Source of the DNA: Rhyacophila brunnea
Taxonomy: Eukaryota; Arthropoda; Insecta; Trichoptera; Rhyacophilidae
Reading direction: 5' to 3'
Assembly: GCA_022495005.1 (NCBI GenBank)
Contig: JAGYXB010001020.1
Location: 620,001-684,000 of the forward strand
Length of the DNA stretch: 64,000 nt
The translations under genes and the position numbers were made by a program. The notes under the pieces are model-generated. The model searched no databases and was not told where the DNA came from. It was given only the letters and a program-made list of their open reading frames with translations. Numbering within the stretch: position 1 is the stretch's first letter; the number at the start of each line of letters is the position of its first letter. Of this stretch, positions 58,112 to 64,000 are shown piece after piece.

Positions 58112-59065
58112 CACCGAATCACTGCATTCATTTTCTTCGGCGTCAACTAATTCAACTTGTTTTCATAATTGATAATACATAATAATTATGTTGTTTATGT
58201 CGATACTATAGTTCAATAGCGGAACAACTCAAAAAACCTTGTTCCACTATAATGGCGTTTTAATTTTTTGCAGAAATTCTCATTTTAATTTTAAAGCCTT
58301 GATTTTGATGAAAGTGTATGTTTTTTATATTTAATTTAGTGGAATTCATCAATGCACAATGAAATTGTACAGTTTAATAAGGAATCAACCAATGAATTTG
58401 ATTATATACCTAACGGAATTACTGATTAATTTATTAATTTATTATATTAATTTTTGCTCAATTATAAAGAGAAGACGTTTTTAAATCGAATGGAATTCTT
58501 AACTCAAAACCTTTAAATTTTGAGTTGTTCCCCTATCAAACTGTATTGACGTGCATGGATTAACTGTCAGCAATCGTGACAATAACTGTTTACACGTAAA
58601 AGTGCCGACTGTCACTCCAATCTCATTCTTCAAGAGTAAGCAAGGCGCAATGTTGTCATTGTATGATACTATTTGACATGTATGATATTTTTCGCATGAA
58701 AATTCAGAAGCTTCCAAACTTATTTGATTCGTCTATGCAAAATTGCAACTGCAGTATAATACATGTTTAACCATACATTTTCTTGTTATGGCCACGATGT
58801 ATTAATCTTCTAAATTTTAAATATATCTATTCTTCGTCTGATTTCGCAAATCTTCAGGCATTTTAATGTTAATAAAAGTAAAAATAAAGGCACACTGAAT
58901 TAAAGGCGCGGGAGATTTTTAGCGCTGAAGGTTAATGCGAGGGGAGGTTTAGTTCCAGGAACAACCGTGGTAATTTAGAAGACTCGATAATAAAGTCGCA
59001 CTGTTGTACTATTTCCACGTAAACACGTAAAACAACATATTATTATTATTGTACTATATTTCTTT
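58112..59065. other. Spacer with an unrecognised minus frame
   Basis: The 72-codon minus frame 58717-58499 (start MEASEFSCEKYHTCQIVSYN) has protein-like composition but no known motif and a single Met start without splice evidence. Confidence 0.3.
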
Positions 59066-59069
59066 TATT

Positions 59070-59420
59070 CATCGAATAATTTACAAGATTTTAAGCATGT
59101 ACCATTCTAATTAATAAACATACATAATTTTGAAAACACTCCTAAGAAAATATATGATAGCCAATAAAAAAAAAATTTGAAAAAATTAAGACACCCGGCT
59201 GGAATCGAACCTGCGTCTAAAACCGATCGCCTACCGCAATTTGATTTAGAGAGCGCTTTTGAGCAGGTATTAAAAAAGACCAATATTTAAAATTTATCGC
59301 AATTAAGCATGGCAGTCGTAGCATAGTGCTAATGCACAGGGCGCGAAACCCAAGAAGATTTTTTCTATTGATTATAATATATTTTCTCAGAAGTGTTTTC
59401 AAAATTATGTATGTACATAT
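59070..59420. mobile_element. Inverted-repeat element with tRNA-like part, family D copy 2
   Basis: The left ACATACATAATTTTGAAAAC plus ACTCCTAAGAAAATATATGA (from 59121) is mirrored by TTCTCAGAAGTGTTTTCAAA plus ATTATGTATGTAC (59384-59415), arms of about 50 bp. Within lies an antisense B box (GGAATCGAACCTGCGTCT) and, near the right arm, an A-box-like GTAGCATAGTGCTAATGC. Related to 55280-55563. Confidence 0.65.
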
Positions 59421-59689
59421 TATTGTCTTTTATTTTATTTTATACAATGTATTTTTTACCAAGAATTATTATTGATAGTTTAGTTTTTAGACGATAAAAA
59501 ATAAAAAAAATAAAACAGTGGGTCACTAGAATCTCTCGGTTGCTTATATATTGTATACGGTTATTTTTAAACTATCTATGACATTATACCTCTCAGGTAA
59601 GACGGTTCTCTTTCACAATACATTAATAGAAAACTGTTGTTCACAATTCACGCAGTAATTATTTATTGTGAAGAGTGTGCGAGGGGTGA

Positions 59690-59960
59690 GGTTAGGGTAG
59701 AGCCGGTGGCTACCACAAGGCACCTATTATCATTACAATGAAAATTGTGATAATGGAAAACTTACCTCGTTACATTTTACAAAACAATTTTCATTACTTT
59801 GCGTATAGCACCCGTGTTGGCTGTTAGAGAAGAGCGAGCGAAGTGGTGGAGAGGGTCGGCAGGAGGGGGTTGTCTTTGAAAGGGGTGGGGGTGGAAAATA
59901 AAACCACGGTTACGTTTTCAGGGATGGCACCCGCTTAACCGTTTCCGGTAGCGTTTAATT
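59690..59960. other. G-rich patch
   Basis: G-rich on plus: GAGAGGGTCGGCAGGAGGG and GAAAGGGGTGGGGGTGG hold four runs of three or more G within about 45 nt (59850-59893). A 12-bp inverted repeat (AATGAAAATTGT / ACAATTTTCATT) flanks it on the left. No gene recognised. Confidence 0.5.
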
Positions 59961-62560
59961 ATTCATTTACTTTGTATAATACATTAAGAATCTGGGCATT
60001 TTACATTTTCGTTTCGCCTGTTTTTTAGCATAATAAAAATGCCACAAGAAATCTGCCGGAGTTTCATTAAAAATATTTCGCGTTACGCATAAAATTATAT
60101 TCGTTTGGTACTTACTTAATCCCTTTTCACCTTTTTAATATGCATTTAAATTGTACCAGATTCGGTCAACCATTCATTATGTTCATTAAATCCACTGAAT
60201 TTTATAGTGTTATATTGTAATATAATAATTAAAATAAAACAAAACAATTTATTGAATGTACTAATTCCAAGATAAGCAGTTGAATATTGATTAGTAATTA
60301 TGTTTTTTCCGCTTACAGAGATAAAATATGACTGCGCCATTAGCCCGAGTTGAAAGCCTCTTTTAACAAACCAAATTTGTCCTGATCGTTATTAATAATT
60401 AGCATATAATATTTTGGTTTATGTATTTACTTTTACTCAGAATTAAAACGTTCTAATTTGCAGCAAATTCAATTTATCAGTACAAGTTAAGCGAGTTTAA
60501 ATATTAAACATACATATTATTATATTCATAGAATTCCGGCCAACAGATACAATCTGATTACTAAAATACAGCGACCAAAACTACATATATTTTTAACAAA
60601 CGAAGACATTTTATTAACAAAACTTGGGAATATCAAGAATATAAATGTCTAGGGGTGCACATAACTTTGGAAAGTACTTCACGCAGACAGCCCGATATTC
60701 AAATAGAACTTACTGTACCAGGAGTCAACTTTACTATATGCAGAATATTCTGGGATTCTCAGTTGTACTCGTACAGAACGTAGTCCTGCTTGTTAAATGC
60801 TTAAACTCTGATGATGTATGTTTACGTTAGCAAGTTATGTCAATATACGTAACCGTATTCTGAGCTTCAATAACAGCTGCTTGCATGCTGCTGCTGCTTT
60901 GTCGCTAACGGGCAGATAGCGGGTCATGCAGCTACTTGTCATACCTCATGTGAAGGTGCGACGTTGGATCTGGCCCAGTCACGTGGTTTCTCAAATGAGT
61001 CTCAACCAGATTCTGGCAACATAAAAAACCAGTAAATACCATCCATGGAAGGTACACGATGGAGCTAAGGAGTGCTTGCACGCTCTGAGAAGACGCAAGG
61101 AAACTGGTTAGTGACAATTATATTTGGAGGTGCATGCAGTCAATATGCTATACGGACATGGAAAAGGAACACAAAATATGAATATTTTTTTTTAATTTAT
61201 CAGATGATAATATAATTATGTAATTAAATTATTTAAAATATGTACATAATTTTCAAAAACCTTATAACATAACCATTGGAAAGAAAAAATGTAGAAAAAT
61301 GGAAACTCACATCTTTCAGTATCCGGGCGAGTGTTCTTAATCTTTAAACTAGGTACTGATTGGTCTATAAATCATGAAAATTAATTTTAATAACGACATA
61401 ATCCAAGTGTATCGAATTCCGCCCGTTGAAGATCTTTGTAATTAAATAAGGTAGGTAATGATATATCATTAATGGTATTCTGTTTTAATTCAATCTAATA
61501 ATGACCTTCTTACATTCGCACCTTCTATTATATATTTTTAAAAAAGCTGAATCTGATCTGATTAGAAAATGGATACGGGTTCGAGTCCCGCTCCGTGTCA
61601 ATATTTTTTCCTGTATATTTTTCAACTGTGGTTGTTTTTGGGTTGCTCAAAATTTTGTTAAGTATGCATCATACGAGTACATTAAAACTCGATACTAAAC
61701 GATTATAACTCGATACTAATGGATGATCCTTATAAATTCTACATACCTACTGTAGGTATATTTTTATACAATGTTCACTATATAAACAATCACAGTACCA
61801 CATTCTATTCTTTATTACATGCTAGTCTTTATTTCATTCTATATAGAATTTTATTAATTTTTCACATTCACAATACCTTTTATTTGTTTTCCTCGTATAA
61901 TAATATGTGCATACCTATTCAAATAGTTCTGTAGCTGAATATAAGGATTTCAAGTAGATACATCAGTGACCAACTTGAATAAATCGACTTTAAACATAAA
62001 ATGTATGCGATTGTAAATATTACCCCATCATTTACAATATCAGGGGGTAGTGTCATTTGTCAATATTTTTGTCGATACTCTCAATTATTTAGCTAACAAT
62101 AATTCATTTTTATATCATAAGCAATATATACAGTAACAATATTATGCTTAGCCAAAAAACGCGTCGATTCGAATATGAATATAAAGTAATAGGTATTATA
62201 TATATACATCGATAAAACCGGTGTATTTTCAGTGCGTTACTATAAAAATAATAACTACATTTTACACACAGAAGCCCACGGAGAATAATCAAAATTTAAT
62301 ACAAAGCAATTCGTATCCTTTTTATGCATACATATTATTATGTAAGCAATGATGGGAAAACGGCTCATAGCTTATTGATTTCTTATATATTATATTCCTC
62401 ATTATTGTTAACTATATACTTAAACTGTTTATTTCTTTTAATTCTTTTAAATACATTGATATATCAATAGGATACAAATACACATTCTGAACACATAAAT
62501 GGATATTTTCCCAAAATCCCCACCTCAAAAAAATCTATAAGGATCACTTTTATTGTAACG
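59961..62560. other. AT-rich spacer
   Basis: No supported gene. A B-box-like GGGTTCGAGTCCCGC at 61576 lacks a partner A box. The patch 60850-61120 is less AT-rich but unreadable. Confidence 0.4.
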
Positions 62561-62815
62561 TAGTGTTATACCCCCGTATCGTCCCCATTTGGGGGTGTCT
62601 CTGTGTATCTGGAGAGGCCCGAGTCGGTATCAAATCCAACAAATATTAAGCGCTGATTACGAAAATAAATAATAATAATAGAGCCGGCAATGCCGTAGCT
62701 TATGACGGTTGAAAAATATTGCAACGTCGCCGTTTTTCGACAACGCTTTTGTTGAAAGCAAAGCACAAGATGGCGGGTAATATGCTGCAAACAGCCAAAC
62801 AGTAAACACACACAT
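62561..62815. other. GC-richer patch, unassigned
   Basis: Contains a short hairpin (ACCCCCGTATCG / CCATTTGGGGGTGT) and an open minus frame 62811-62566 without a known motif. Could be a transposon terminus. Confidence 0.3.
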
Positions 62816-63940
62816 TTCGTTCTCCGTAAAATAAATTATTCAAAATGTAACTATTATATAATATTAACTTAAATATACCTTGCCGTTTCCAAAACAATTC
62901 CGGTGTGTTATTTGTTCACCTCCAAGTCCTAAATCCAGACAAAAGTCCATACAACAAAATAAAAGTGACAGCTTGCTATTCACTTTCGAAAATAGAGGGA
63001 AGTGATAGTAGGTAGAATTCAGTTTTGGAATAGGTACCTACATATAATATATATTTATAAGATGAACATCTAGCATTGTCGAGATAAATAGCCATAATGA
63101 TAGAATATATAAATGAATGCAGTATTACATCATTTTTTCCATCACGTTATTAATTATCTATTTATTACGAAAAAAAAATATTATTTAGGATGTTTCAGGC
63201 AAACTACACTTTAGGGTCCACTTAAATTTTGGTGTCATTTTATTTTTCACACACTTCGTCCATGTAATAAATAATACGTCAATGTTCAAATAATATTATC
63301 AATTGTGTTTCACTAAATAACCCTTCGCGAGCCGGCACTGGTATGCAATAATTAAGACTGATGATACCGTTCGCTGCACAAACAATCAAAGGCGCAAAAT
63401 AAATCGTGTTCCATTACTTTTCCGAGAAATTCTGACTGACATTTAGCCGAGGAAAAGTTTCAAATCTAATCAGATTAATATTAATATTAAATAAAACATT
63501 GCAAAGTCAGAAAGCTCAAGATTTACCGAGTACACTTTTATAAAATAAAAGTACCTACCGATACAGTTTTTTTTTTTAATTTATAATTCAAATTCATAAG
63601 AATCTTTAGTACGCACTGCCAACCTTCTTCTTACTGCATCATCCTCTATTGAAGGTCGGTCACAGTTACTATATTCTTAATACGTATAAATGGTCTGGAA
63701 ATAGCTACACAAATGAAACATTTTAAATAAATCACTATCTTTAACCGTAAGCAACGAAAAAATCCGACACATTACTATAAACCACATGATTGTATGGTGA
63801 ACTTTTGGATAGACATTGAGCTTTGGGGTTTGCATTTAACCAATTCTGAGTGGCATAGAGGCTTTATTTTATGAGGACCAAATACTAATACATACATTTT
63901 ACTTATTATCCAGTATGGATGTGTATAAGGCATGGCCTCC
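62816..63940. other. AT-rich spacer
   Basis: Nothing specific recognised. Confidence 0.4.
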
Positions 63941-63944
63941 ACAA

Positions 63945-64000
63945 GGGGGGGGGGGCTGATAGGGCTCCAACCTGGGTGCACGGGCTTTCTGGGGGCCCGG
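63945..64000. repeat. G11 run and GC-rich end
   Basis: Eleven G (63945-63955), followed by a GC-rich stretch ending GGGGGCCCGG at the window edge. Similar GC-rich strings (GGCGGGCCCCC) occur inside the hAT element at 15230, so this may be the start of another DNA transposon running out of the window. Confidence 0.4.

Noticed and set aside
1..64000. CRISPR arrays, bacterial operons, rRNA genes, LTR retrotransposons or endogenous viral genes
   Set aside because: No regularly spaced short repeats, no ribosomal RNA landmarks, and no gag/protease/integrase, capsid or envelope motif was seen. All reverse transcriptase pieces are of the non-LTR type.

Overview
This is an AT-rich animal window with no intact host gene that I can recognise. 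It reads as transposon-dense intergenic or intronic DNA from an insect. Base composition, frequent GTAGGTACCTA-like strings and the mix of RTE and Jockey/CR1-like LINE remnants, Helitrons, hAT, TTAA-flanked MITEs and tRNA-derived SINEs fit an aphid or other hemipteran. A lepidopteran is not excluded; the species call is inference.

Layout. 1-970: 3' half of an RTE-type LINE, broken by two stops and a frameshift. 1-8.6 kb: AT-rich spacer with one unidentified coding-like segment (2461-2601), one copy of repeat G and an old 1.4-kb hAT element. 8.6-12.3 kb: a TTAA-flanked MITE, a THAP-like first exon, and a LINE 3' end with a 23-A tail. 12.87-14.74 kb: a Helitron on the minus strand with both ends visible. 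14.96-15.83 kb: a non-autonomous hAT with a perfect 8-bp target duplication. 16.7-18.2 kb: foldback family J and repeat I. 19.8-30.3 kb: repeat B with a tRNA-Ile-like segment, a second TTAA MITE, a LINE C-terminus, a Penelope-like hammerhead relic and a third hAT. 31.2-35.0 kb: a LINE reverse transcriptase remnant, a SINE and another RTE remnant. 37.1-37.8 kb: two TTAA MITEs sharing one TTAA. 38-45 kb: hairpins, a CpG-rich patch and a third copy of repeat B. 45.2-47.9 kb: a long foldback element, a SINE whose tail matches the LINE at 31.5 kb, and a tRNA-headed element carrying the C-terminus of a second LINE. 50.6-59.4 kb: more copies of repeats H, G, A and D, a second Helitron fragment and two head-to-head RTE fragments. 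59.7-64 kb: mostly unassigned, with a G-rich patch and an 11-G run.

How the parts relate. Nothing forms a host pathway. The biology is parasitic: LINE enzymes are known to mobilise SINEs that share their 3' tails, and one such LINE/SINE pair is visible here (31.45-31.6 kb and 47.05-47.19 kb). Helitron, hAT and TTAA elements here are non-autonomous and would depend on enzymes encoded elsewhere. Family letters A to K are my own labels. All repeat matches were found by eye, so identities and edges are approximate unless an exact terminal signature is given.
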